Of a stretch of DNA of 64,000 bases, positions 45,240-54,472 are shown piece after piece. The notes beneath the pieces were generated by a model that saw only the letters and a list, made by a program, of their open reading frames with translations, was not told the DNA's origin and searched no databases. This DNA is from Chaetoceros tenuissimus (taxonomy: Eukaryota > Bacillariophyta > Thalassiosirophyceae > Chaetocerotales > Chaetocerotaceae): positions 434,001 through 498,000 of the forward strand of contig BLLK01000038.1 of NCBI GenBank assembly GCA_021927905.1, written 5' to 3'. Within the stretch, counting starts at the first letter, position 1; the number at the start of each line of letters is the position of its first letter. Position numbers and translations under genes: made by a program.

Positions 45240-45483
45240 TTATTGTATATTGATAGTATTTTGATAGTAACTATGACAAAGACTATACTTTCACTTCAAA
45301 AATTGTTGCATTGTTGGAATTGGAAATTTTCTATAAAAAGAAAAACTAAAATAGTCGACCACATCATCAATGAGAAAGAAGAAGGATTTTTCTCGAACCT
45401 GAGAAACCACCACCAACACATCATCATAAATAACAACATCTTTGTTACTTTTCATTCTATTTGGAGAAGGTTACTATTGAGCA

Positions 45484-46827
45484 ATGAATATCAAGAGTAG
45501 CGCGATCACTGTATTAATTGCTTCAAGTTTTGGCTCATCTGCTGCATTTGTAAGCAATGGTGCTGCAAGGATGCAAACAAAACTTTTTGTCGAAGATTTC
45601 AATTTGGACGAAGGAAACATAGAGCCTGCACTGGGTGATAGGAGAAATCTTTTCAAAGCTGCGGGGGCACTCGCAACAGCAAATGCACTTCTTCCAAACA
45701 TTGCTAGCGCAGAAACACCAACAGCACTTCAAACTGCATCATCACTCAAGCTACCAAAGATGGGTTTGGTAAGTACGTTGTAATTTTTGTGCTTGCTCGT
45801 AGTTAGATTTCAATGATTTTACAGATCAACTGAAACTATGCTTATGTGATAGGGTGCTTGGGCATGGGGTGATTCCATATTTTGGGGTTACAATCCAAAG
45901 AATGACAATGATTTGAAGGAAGTGTTCAACTATGCAGTATCCAAGAATCTAGCCTTTTTTGACACAGCCGAGTTGTATGGAATAGGAAGAAGTGAAAGTC
46001 TTTTAGGAAAATTTCGTAATGAAAGCAAAGTAAAGGATGTACAAATTGCCACAAAGTTTGCGGCCTTGCCATTTCGAACCAAATCAACAGACGTAGTGAA
46101 AGCGTGTAAAGATTCTCTGAAAAGACTTAATCCCCAAACTGGTGAACCAATTCCTATTGATTTGTATCAGATTCACTTTCCGAATGCGTGGAATAACGAA
46201 GACTACTGGGATGGCTTAGCACAATGTTATGAAGAAGGCTTAGTAAAAGCAGTAGGAGTCAGTAACTATGGAATTGATGCAATGAGAGCAGTTCATAAGA
46301 AGCTAGCTGCAAGGGGTATTCCTTTAGCAACCAATCAAATTCAACTTTCTCTTCTTTATCGTTATCCCATTGAGAATGGACTTCTGAAGGCATGTGAAGA
46401 CTTAGATGTCAAGGTTCTTAGTTATTCACCACTTGCTCTTGGGTTCTTGACTGGTAAATACAATTCGGACGTCAGACCATCTGGACCTAGACTGAGTATC
46501 GCAAAGAAGCTCTTTGATGGACCAGATAATGGGGAAGCATTCAATGGTTTAATCTCCGTCATGAAAGAGATCGCATCAAAACATGGAGTGCCTTTGAGTC
46601 AGGTAGCACTAAATTGGACTAGAAGTAAGAATACCATTCCTATCCCTGGTGCTCGCAGTTTGAAACAGGCCACTCAGAACTTAGGCGCTCTAGACTGGGA
46701 TCTCACGGAAGATGAAGTTATGGCATTGGATGCTGCATCAGCTAAGGTTCCAGCTTACATTAGCCCTGATAAATCTCCATTTCCCAAGGAAGACATCAAC
46801 ACCAAGCTAAAAATGTTTGATTCTTAG
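45484..46827 (+). CDS. Aldo/keto reductase, plastid-targeted, possibly thylakoid lumen
   Basis: Two exons, 45484-45768 and 45853-46827, phase-0 intron of 84 bp; 419 residues. Reduces or oxidises carbonyl substrates with NADP(H); the substrate is unknown. The catalytic tetrad is visible: Asp and Tyr in FFDTAELYGIGRSE, Lys in QIATKFAA, His in IDLYQIHFPNAW. Other family blocks: GVSNYGIDAM, TNQIQLSLLYR, SYSPLALGFLTGKY and IPIPGARSLKQATQNLGAL. The N-terminus MNIKSSAITVLIASSFGSSA with a following AFVSN is a diatom-type plastid signal. A second signal, GDRRNLFKAAGALATANALL then ASAE, has a twin arginine and hydrophobic core as in Tat lumen substrates. The closest relatives appear to be plant-type L-galactose/pyridoxal-like AKRs, but I am not sure. 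Confidence 0.88.
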
Positions 46828-46938
46828 GGATTCCCAAAATATAATGAAATTTCCATTAGAAGAAATGTTGCTACATTACTATTTTACTTGCTGCTAGCTT
46901 TTTTACTGTAGGATTATATTTTGGGCAAAAATTCATCT

Positions 46939-47364
46939 CTATGACCTTTGCGCGACCTTTTGGATTGCCTGTTGGTACATTGCAACAACTTCATTCACAA
47001 TTACCTTGAAATCCTCAGGATTACATTTACCAGTGAGAGTAATGCCAAGTAGCAAAGGCGGGCAATTCATGCCATCTCCCAGCTTCACAATCCTTTCTAA
47101 AATCTGTCTCGCAAACACACCATACAAATCATTGCTGCGTTCACCGAGTAGAGTTTCAATATGATATGTATGAGAATTATCAATTTGGGAGAATTCATGC
47201 GATGCGTTCATCATTGTACCAACTTTTCCTTCTTTTTGTGAAATTAGAACTTGGATTCTATCTGAAAAGGTGGATACTAGTAGATCAATACCAAACCTAT
47301 CCATATGCTTTGTGACTGTAGATGGAATTGACTCCGGACATGGTCTCTTCTTTATTGTAGACAT
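46939..47364 (-). CDS. Proteasome assembly chaperone 3-like (PSMG3) protein
   Basis: Intronless frame of 141 residues. The pattern FGIDLLVSTFSDRIQVLISQ, GKVGTMMNAS, IETLLGERSNDLYGVFARQI, PPLLLGITLTGKCNPEDFKV matches the small PAC3/PSMG3 family in length and order: a beta-sandwich with 'LG....L...A..I' in the middle. PAC3 helps assemble the 20S alpha ring with PAC4. There is no single catalytic motif to confirm it, so the call rests on overall resemblance. Confidence 0.6.
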   Translation of the reverse strand: MSTIKKRPCPESIPSTVTKHMDRFGIDLLVSTFSDRIQVLISQKEGKVGTMMNASHEFSQIDNSHTYHIETLLGERSNDLYGVFARQILERIVKLGDGMNCPPLLLGITLTGKCNPEDFKVIVNEVVAMYQQAIQKVAQRS

Positions 47365-47537
47365 GATAATATATAGAATGAGTTAGATAGCTAGAGTTGT
47401 TGAAAAGAGATTCCTACTAGGCGCCGTGTAGTTATGTTTTATCCTAAGTATCCTATGATGTGTTGTTCAAGAGCAAAATCAAAACTGTTACATGTTCGTT
47501 GTTCCTACGTATGCTACAGCCAGACAAAAAAAAGAAA

Positions 47538-47623
47538 TCTCGCAAACCGGAATCGAACCAGTGACCGATGGATGACAATGTGTACACTACAGTCCACCGC
47601 TCTACCAACTGAGCTATCGCGAG
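47538..47623 (-). tRNA. tRNA-Tyr (GTA anticodon) with 13-nt intron
   Basis: Acceptor stem CTCGCGA/TTGCGAG (one G-U), discriminator A, D-arm TAGCTCAGTTGGTAGAGCG, anticodon stem GTGGA/TCCAT with loop CTGTAGA, T-arm with GGTTCGATTCC. The anticodon GTA is at 47590-47588. A 13-nt intron (47586-47574) sits at the canonical position one base 3' of the anticodon; mature length is 73 nt without CCA. Tyr tRNAs are commonly intron-bearing in eukaryotes. Confidence 0.95.
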
Positions 47624-47828
47624 TTCTTGTATTATAGTCTCCTCATTGCAATATGCAAATATAAATTTTTCATAAACAGATGCCCTCGCACCCATTCATT
47701 TTTTATAATGATTTCCCCCTTTTCCCTTTTAGTTTCGCTTATGATAAACAATACTTCGAGTAGGTACTCTGAAGGCTCCTAGCATACATCCAATATTGTT
47801 TCTGCATTCCTTATCTAACGTCAAGACA

Positions 47829-48602
47829 ATGAGTGAAGGTCCAGATGAACAAGTGAAAGAAGAGATCTTATCCGTTGTGGGTCGCATGACAGAAGTAGAC
47901 TTCTTACGACAGAACAAAATAAGAAAAATTGTATGCAAAACAATAGAAACTACAAACTGGACTCAATTTCAACGTGTATTGGAAAAACTCGTCGAGGAGG
48001 GAATTTTGCAAACAAAATCTTTTGAGGGGGAAGATGTGATTGTTACCCAAAAGAAAGAAGCGGAGTCAGGTAAAAAGTCTAAATCGAAGAAAAAGAAGAA
48101 GGAACCAAAAGATCCCAAAGTCAAATTTATGAAGAAGGATATTCAAGTGCCATATGAGATCATACTATACCTAACTAGGAAAGGGAAGAAGAAGCAAAAT
48201 AACATTGAGGAGAATACAAAGACATCTCTAACATTTGACAATGAAACTGTTGTTGCGCTTAGAAATAAAAGTATCATAACGAGAGAGAAGGAATCCACTT
48301 TATCAATAACGAAAACTTGGAGCAATGAGCATGAACGTGGATCTGAGGAAGAAAAAGAAGCATATGAAAAGGCAAAAAAACAGCTTTCATCAGCAAAAGC
48401 CTTTATAGTTAAAATGGTAAAAAGTTTCCAGGAACACCCAGAGAGATTTGCACCAAAGAAAGCAGGTGGAACATTTGCAGAACAAGCTGAGGAGAAGAAG
48501 CGACAAGAAGAAGCGTCCAAGAAAAAAGCTAAAAAAGGAAGCAAATCTGCTACTGATGATGATTTACAAAGAAAGAAAAAGCGTCAACGAAAGTTTTATT
48601 AA
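47829..48602 (+). CDS. Lys-rich protein with winged-helix-like N-terminal half, unknown
   Basis: The ATG at 47829 gives 257 residues. Residues ~5-70 look like a small winged-helix fold (VDFLRQNKIRKIVCKTIE, FQRVLEKLVEEGILQTKSFE). A basic linker (KKSKSKKKKKEPKDPK) and a mixed middle (PYEIILYLTRKGKKK, FDNETVVALRN) follow. The C-terminus is charged coiled coil ending in RKKKRQRKFY, a likely nuclear or nucleolar signal. I do not recognise the family; an RNA or chromatin role is inference. Its TAA overlaps by four bases the stop of the convergent gene on the other strand. Confidence 0.7.
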   Translation: MSEGPDEQVKEEILSVVGRMTEVDFLRQNKIRKIVCKTIETTNWTQFQRVLEKLVEEGILQTKSFEGEDVIVTQKKEAESGKKSKSKKKKKEPKDPKVKFMKKDIQVPYEIILYLTRKGKKKQNNIEENTKTSLTFDNETVVALRNKSIITREKESTLSITKTWSNEHERGSEEEKEAYEKAKKQLSSAKAFIVKMVKSFQEHPERFAPKKAGGTFAEQAEEKKRQEEASKKKAKKGSKSATDDDLQRKKKRQRKFY

Positions 48603-50110
48603 GATTCTGCATCACAGCCATATAGTATACCCTCTAAAACTAATTCTTGTACTAACTGAATAAAAACATCTGATGGCTCGATTTCGAAAAAGTCCTCGTC
48701 AATTTGTCTACGATCAATCATCATTTTGAAGCAAGATAATGTATGTACATCATTTTCATTCAAAATAATCTCTTTTTGTCTCCCATCCACAAACAAACGA
48801 CATAGTTTCTTACCATCCGAACCGCCAAGTATGGAGTATGCCCAAGAAAGACCTTCTGCAGTAAACAGAAATCCATCACCATCTCTCACCGCTTCTATAG
48901 CTGTTTCAGGGTCCCCCCAAGCGCCAAGATCTTTCTTCTCATCTACATTTAATGTATCAAGTGAAATAGGATAGTCAAATCTCATGCGCTTTGATTCAGT
49001 GACGAGTTTCCCAAAGAACGAATCAAATCTATTTTCATCCTCAAGTATTTCCTCCACAGCATTGCGGAGTAACTGCTTTGCTTTATTTCTCACTACATCG
49101 TCGATGCAATTTCTATTGTCAAATTCGCCATCTAAAAGATCTGGATCTTGATAACGCGCCATAAACTTGCCTTCTATAGAGTCGACAATATCATCACTCA
49201 ATCTAGTCATCATTTCCTTCGCAGATGGTGCTCTCAAACCAACCGAAAGAGTCATGCATCCATCAGATACAGCAGTTCCTTTGTGACCATATCTTGGGGG
49301 TAGATATAACGCATCTCCTGGCTCAAGAATGAACTTTTTTGTTAAATTCAAGCCCTCTTCTTGATCCCAAAAGTTCAGTATTCTTACATCAATGTCTGGA
49401 ACGTGACCTTCAAGCTCTTCTTTCGAAGATATTTTTCTTTTGCCCACTTCCCATTGCCTTGTACCATTCATTTGAATCAGAAATACGGAAAAGTCGTCAC
49501 AATGAGCTCCAATCCCTCCTCCCAAATCAGAAAGTGAAATTTGTGCATCATCTCTTCGCCACTGTGGAATCATATCAAACCTACGACAGATCCATTCTGA
49601 TAAGCTTGGACTAAATCTATCCACATCATTGACTAAAACAGTCCATTTTCTATCTTCATGATTCATTTGTAAGTTTTCAATAGGACCAAGTTCCAATTCC
49701 CAAGAGTCATCTTTGGATGGGATATGCGTAATAAGTCTCGACTCAGCCTCATCGTCTGAAGCTAAATCCATTACTTCCGACCAAGATGGCCATTCCACAT
49801 CAAGTTCTTCCTCTTCATTCTGTTGATTTATCAAAGCCGTCGCTTCCTTTGAAAATGCATTTCGGAGAAGGATAGGATATCTCCCCCAAGCTTTAGATTC
49901 TATAAAATCATCTGGAAAGTTACAATCTAAGATTATTGGTATCTCAGATATACACTCATTTTCATTTCGTCGTGTTGCAAATTTGCTTGATGACGTCGGA
50001 AATACATATCGCTTGCATATCTTGGGAATACTTGTAGCGGTAAAAGCACAAGTGAGTTCCAAAAACATGAAACAAACCAGAATCACAAAAGCGTAGACCT
50101 GTCCATGCAT
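48599..50110 (-). CDS. YcfD-like cupin hydroxylase (ribosomal oxygenase), plastid-directed
   Basis: Intronless frame of 503 residues. The JmjC/cupin-4 core has the iron-binding triad and context of the YcfD/ROX group: SLSDLGGGIGAHCDDFSVFL (His, Asp), IQMNGTRQWEVGKR, and FILEPGDALYLPPRYGHKGT (His). Also WGRYPILLRNAF and a winged-helix C-terminal part (LSCFKMMIDRRQIDEDFFE). YcfD hydroxylates an arginine of ribosomal protein uL16 in bacteria, using 2-oxoglutarate and oxygen. The N-terminus (MHGQVYAFVILVCFMFLELT, then CAFTATS) is a signal peptide with Phe at the predicted cleavage site, so a plastid ribosome substrate is a fair inference. The stop overlaps that of the convergent neighbour. Confidence 0.85.
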   Translation of the reverse strand: MHGQVYAFVILVCFMFLELTCAFTATSIPKICKRYVFPTSSSKFATRRNENECISEIPIILDCNFPDDFIESKAWGRYPILLRNAFSKEATALINQQNEEEELDVEWPSWSEVMDLASDDEAESRLITHIPSKDDSWELELGPIENLQMNHEDRKWTVLVNDVDRFSPSLSEWICRRFDMIPQWRRDDAQISLSDLGGGIGAHCDDFSVFLIQMNGTRQWEVGKRKISSKEELEGHVPDIDVRILNFWDQEEGLNLTKKFILEPGDALYLPPRYGHKGTAVSDGCMTLSVGLRAPSAKEMMTRLSDDIVDSIEGKFMARYQDPDLLDGEFDNRNCIDDVVRNKAKQLLRNAVEEILEDENRFDSFFGKLVTESKRMRFDYPISLDTLNVDEKKDLGAWGDPETAIEAVRDGDGFLFTAEGLSWAYSILGGSDGKKLCRLFVDGRQKEIILNENDVHTLSCFKMMIDRRQIDEDFFEIEPSDVFIQLVQELVLEGILYGCDAES

Positions 50111-50576
50111 ACTTTCACTTGATATTCTTTAGTCTTGATTTTTGTCTCTATCTTTTTATATTTGGATCTATAGTGTATAGTCATATACGTAGCCACTATG
50201 GCATAAGGATCACCTTATTCTTGTGGCTCTTGTACACCAATATAGAGTATTCCCAACAATAATCTTCATCTGAATATGTTGTCTTTCCTGATGTTGAAAG
50301 AAGGTCAATGAGTGGCTGTCACTTCGTCACATCATTATTTCTCAGTCCCATCTTGCTCCACGGGTCATTTCTCAAAGCCTTCCCATAACCACATTCTGTC
50401 CTAAAATGACTCTTTCGGATAATAATTTCAGCTCGTGATTGGTGCTGTTCTCGGAAAACAGTGAACAAAACAGCACAAAATGCATTTTGGGAAGGGATTT
50501 ATGCGTTTCTAATGTTCGAATACTCAGTATTTATTCCTGCAGCCTCACAGTTTCGAAACGAGTTCAAAGAAGAGAG
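50111..50576. other. Divergent promoter region
   Basis: 466 bp between the YcfD-like gene and a glycosyltransferase-like gene that point apart. A plus-strand frame continues upstream of 50577 but without an ATG; I see no other feature. Confidence 0.4.
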
Positions 50577-52244
50577 ATGAAAACGACGCTAAAAAAGAGC
50601 AAGAGGCTAGTCATTATTGTCGCGTCAACAGCGTTAGTGTATGCTTTGCTTGGTGGTAAAACTAATGGTTTGCTTACTCGTCAACTGGAGGAACAACAAG
50701 CAGCACCAAAACCAATTCTAGGAGGAATTCCTTTAAATATGCAGGGAGCTCCAGGGGTCATAAATCCTGCTGCTCCACAGGGTCCTATGGGTACTGCTGC
50801 CGCCACTGGAGGAGTCATGACTCAAAGTCAAGTTCCAAATGCACAAAGTTCTGTAGGTGCAGTACCTGGTGTTACATCTGCTTCTCAAAGCGCTCAATTT
50901 GTTTCAAATCCTGCACAAAATATGGCTCGATACCCAGCTAATCCTGCAACAATTCCAGCAAATGTTAATGGTGCCATGGCAGCAGCAATTGGAACACCAA
51001 TCTATGCCACAAAGGGAGTACTTCCTGGTGCTGCTGGTGTTTCAAGCTCCCAAAATCCTGAACAGAATACAGTTGAAGCAGCAAAGCCTTCTATGATAGG
51101 AGAAAATGCTCAAAGTGCAATGGCAACTGCAATTGAAACTCCTATGGAAAAGCCTGTAATGACCGGGCAAATGAATGAGGTTATGCCTCCAAATCAAGAG
51201 AATAATGAGGTTATGCCTCCAAATCAAGAGAATAATGAGGTTATGCCTCCAAATCTAGAGAATAATGAGGTTATGCCTCCAAATCCAGAGAATAATGAAG
51301 CTATGCCAAATAATGTAGAGGCTGCCGGTGTCGAAATGCATGAGAAAGCTTTGGAAGATACTCAACCAGCAATGGAACAGCCCGAAGTACAACAGGCTAT
51401 GGAAGTTGTCGAACCTGAATTAGAAGTGACAGATATTCCTGTTGAAGTAATCAATGACGAAAGACCAATCATGCATACTTTCTATCATCCAGTTGATGCT
51501 GAGGGCTGTTGTGGTATGTCAGCAGAAGCACATCTGAATCTTTTACGTGCTTGGGAAGATTCTTGGCAAGCAGCAGGGTGGAGAACGAGAGTTCTTAGAG
51601 GAGAAGATGCACACAAACATCCAGACTTTGACCGTCTGAACAACAAATTAATCGAATTGGAAGTAGATCCTTATAATCGTCGCTGCTTTTGGAGATGGCT
51701 TGCAATGGCTTCAGATGAAATCAATGGTGGTTGGATGAGTGACTATGACGTCTTCCCTCTTACTCTTACCGCTGAAAAGGGGCTAGAATTGCAAGATGAG
51801 GGCTTCCAAACTTGGGCTGCGCATGTTCCTGCTTTGATCCATGCAGATAAGGAAAGCTGGAATAAAATCATCAACATGATGATTGACGAGATTCCAACAG
51901 ATTTTCCTCCAGGAAGTGCCTATATCACAGATATGAATATGCTTCAGTTTCTTCATTTCAGTAAAAAGAAGAAAGAAATGAATGTCACAACCTGGAAAAT
52001 GTTCGTGAACCCTGGGTTCCCCTACAAACCAGAAAGGGATGGTACACTGGCTGAGATTTGGTGTGAAAAGGCACAGAAAGCACTAGCAGCTCATCTCAGT
52101 CATCATGACGTTATTGAAGCTATGGAAAAATTTCACAATTACCCATATGTAGAGGGGCTTGAACCGTCTCAACACACAGAAAAGAGAGGACCAGCAGCGA
52201 GACGAATGATGGCAGACTATCATAATATATGCCTACAACAGTAA
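50577..52244 (+). CDS. Glycosyltransferase-like type II membrane protein (paralogue 1)
   Basis: The ATG at 50577 gives 555 residues and is chosen because the hydrophobic anchor follows at once (KRLVIIVASTALVYALLGG) and no ATG lies upstream. A ~250-residue stem rich in Ala, Pro, Asn, Met and Gln follows, with four copies of a ten-residue repeat (EVMPPNQENN). The C-terminal ~280 residues are a conserved domain shared with the gene at 58299-59598: IMHTFYHPV, GCCGMSAEAHLNLLRAWEDS, GWRTRVL, RRCFWRWLAMASDEINGGWM, SDYDVFP, LAAHLSHHDVIEA. 'GGW(M)xDYD' resembles the nucleotide-sugar DxD site of GT-A enzymes. I infer a Golgi glycosyltransferase; the sugar is unknown. No intron, unlike its paralogue. 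Confidence 0.7.
   Translation: MKTTLKKSKRLVIIVASTALVYALLGGKTNGLLTRQLEEQQAAPKPILGGIPLNMQGAPGVINPAAPQGPMGTAAATGGVMTQSQVPNAQSSVGAVPGVTSASQSAQFVSNPAQNMARYPANPATIPANVNGAMAAAIGTPIYATKGVLPGAAGVSSSQNPEQNTVEAAKPSMIGENAQSAMATAIETPMEKPVMTGQMNEVMPPNQENNEVMPPNQENNEVMPPNLENNEVMPPNPENNEAMPNNVEAAGVEMHEKALEDTQPAMEQPEVQQAMEVVEPELEVTDIPVEVINDERPIMHTFYHPVDAEGCCGMSAEAHLNLLRAWEDSWQAAGWRTRVLRGEDAHKHPDFDRLNNKLIELEVDPYNRRCFWRWLAMASDEINGGWMSDYDVFPLTLTAEKGLELQDEGFQTWAAHVPALIHADKESWNKIINMMIDEIPTDFPPGSAYITDMNMLQFLHFSKKKKEMNVTTWKMFVNPGFPYKPERDGTLAEIWCEKAQKALAAHLSHHDVIEAMEKFHNYPYVEGLEPSQHTEKRGPAARRMMADYHNICLQQ
51181..51300. repeat. 30-bp coding minisatellite, four copies
   Basis: Four in-frame 30-bp units (51181, 51211, 51241, 51271), each TTATGCCTCCAAATCAAGAG plus AATAATGAGG with single-base changes. 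They encode the ten-residue stem repeat and are likely to vary in number between strains. Confidence 0.95.
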
Positions 52245-52362
52245 TGTTTTTAAATATACTTCATTTTAATGTACATTTTACTTAAATCCAATACAATTTC
52301 AACGATAAGATACATAGAAAACTCAAGACTACGATGTTTGAAACAGATGTGCTGTATCTTTT

Positions 52363-54095
52363 CTAATGTACTCGTAAGTGTCGTACATTATACTCCCACT
52401 CCTTACTATTTTTCTTGGATCTTTCTCCTTTTCCAGCCTTTCCAGATTTTGTTGACTTTCCTTTTCGAGAGCGGTCGTCATGGATTATGTGGATTACATT
52501 TGTCTTGTCAGCATTGACACAAATGAAACCATTACCGAGAACAATCACGTTATTTGGATAACCAAAGGGTAGCTCATCAATACCATCAAGGAATCCAATA
52601 TCTCTAGCTATAATCCTCTTTTCACCAGTGGCTAGATTGATAGCATACAACTTTTGATCACCACTATCTATGACTAGCAATTCCTTTCCATATAGAGCAA
52701 TGCCTTCTGGAATATTCAAACCAGATACAATAACTCTTGGTTGATCAAGTAATCAGTTGCGTACACATCATCATCGTCTCCAGTTAAAAATGTGTACCTC
52801 GAATAAGTTCCTCTTGCAATTGATTCTTTTGTCACATTCAAATCATTTTTTACATGAATACGTTCAATGCTACCAAAAGCGAGAGACGTCACCAATAAGT
52901 CGTTTCGAAAAGGATGCGCATCTATTGGGCTTTCGTGTGTAATGATCGCTTCAGCTTGTGCAAGACTAAGATTCCATAGCATCAAAGAATTAGTTATAGC
53001 TGATAAAAGGACAAGCTTATTGCCCCACGCTACAACATTTGTTGGTTCATTCATGGGACCTAAGCTCACTGCAGATCTAACAATCGTATTGTAATTTCCT
53101 GTTTTTGGATCAATCTCATAAAAAGCTCCTGGACTGAGAGTGTAAATTTTCTGGGTTTCTTTCACTAAAGCCAAACCCATTGGAATAGATATGCCAGCAT
53201 CTACAAGAGACCTTCTTCCTCCATGAAAAAGTACCTCTGTTATCGAAGCATCAGATGCACTTGAAACGAAAAGGCGATCATTAGCATCAAATGCTAAATT
53301 GTCCAAAGAATTTCTTGGAAACTTGGCAAGAATTTTACGGTTCTTGTCAGTATTCGCTTCCTCTCTATCTACGACGGCAACCTCTCCACTGCCAGTATCT
53401 AAGACATACAGGTTGCCCTTTGAATCAAATTTGACTGCATTTGGGGACACCATTGCAGTAGTAACATTTGAGATGACAGCAGGCATTACACTGAGATCAA
53501 CTTTGACAACACGGCCTTCAAATGGTCTAGGAGTATAAAGCGCTTCATCTTTGTATGCCATTGCATTTGAAGCACACCCAAAGATGTCTTTTACTATCGT
53601 CTTTACCTCAAGTGTGTTCAAATCTAATTGATAAAGGCTATTACCGTCATTTGTATTCCAGCATTGTGCATAGAACAATTTGCTCTGATCTGTAGAGAGA
53701 CTGATTGAATTCACGAATGGAACAGATCGAGGAGGAAGCAAAGGCATTGTAGGTTGGTCTACTCCCTTTACTAAGACTGTTTGAAAATATTGTGGGTCAG
53801 TGTAGTACATTTTCCCTTTAGAGTCAAAAATGAGATCATCAGGATGTACGATTAAATTGAGAGGCCACTGGAATGTGAGTGTCTCTATTATGTTTCCAGT
53901 ATCAATGTTCACTTTACTGATTGCTCTACCATAAACCTGGGCCACGGTCAGAGTATTGTTCTTATCAAAGTTCATGCCATTCACACCACCAACAAGTGGA
54001 GAACCCTTGAGAAGAATACGCCCTTGAACAGCAGTACACAATAGCAAGGCAAAGAACGTATACAGGACTTTTTTAAGATTTAATTGATTAATCAT
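52363..54095 (-). CDS. Secreted beta-propeller (NHL/SMP-30-like) protein with a one-base frame break
   Basis: MINQLNLKKVLYTFFALLLC ... VQG is a signal peptide. Blades recur through the frame: HPDDLIFDSKGKMYYTDPQY, SPNAVKFDSKGNLYVLDTGS, NSLDNLAFDANDRLFVSSAS, IPMGLALVKETQKIYTLSPG. The first frame (54095-52716) ends abruptly at DVYATDYLINQ, while the next (to 52363) continues the pattern: RVIVSGLNIPEGIALYGKEL then LLVIDSGDQKLYAINLATGE. One missing base near 52741-52750 (TTGATC) explains it; with it restored the gene has 577 residues, ending in a Lys/Ser-rich tail. No splice signals can bridge it. Assembly error or recent pseudogene. The fold is sure; the substrate is not. Confidence 0.75.
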
Positions 54096-54472
54096 GATTC
54101 GTTATCTTATTGTAATGTGAATATTGCTTTCAATCACGAAGGCGCAAATAATACTTCAGGGTTCGGATTTAGAATTGAAATAAGATCAAGTGTGTATGCA
54201 GTTTTTCTCTTCATATTTTGAAGAAATGTTTGAATACGCGAACTTCGGTCGTCAGAATCCTTTTTCCTTGCTGACATGACATTTCAAGGTCACACCAAGT
54301 TTACAGTCTGTGTGGTGGTTTTACTATAAATACCCATACAATATTAAAACAATGCATCAGTTGAAAAATTCTTATTGGGATACATTAGAAAAATATATTC
54401 TTTCCCTAGAACTAAACATACAGCTTCAACTGATCACAAATATACCCCCATTTAATTGAAAATTTCTAAATT
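54096..54472. other. Intergenic, 0.38 kb
   Basis: Upstream of the beta-propeller gene and downstream of the next leftward gene. AT-rich; no feature recognised. Confidence 0.4.

Noticed and set aside
47434-47695. Small frames across the tRNA-Tyr gene
   Set aside because: They overlap the tRNA, which explains the sequence conservation.
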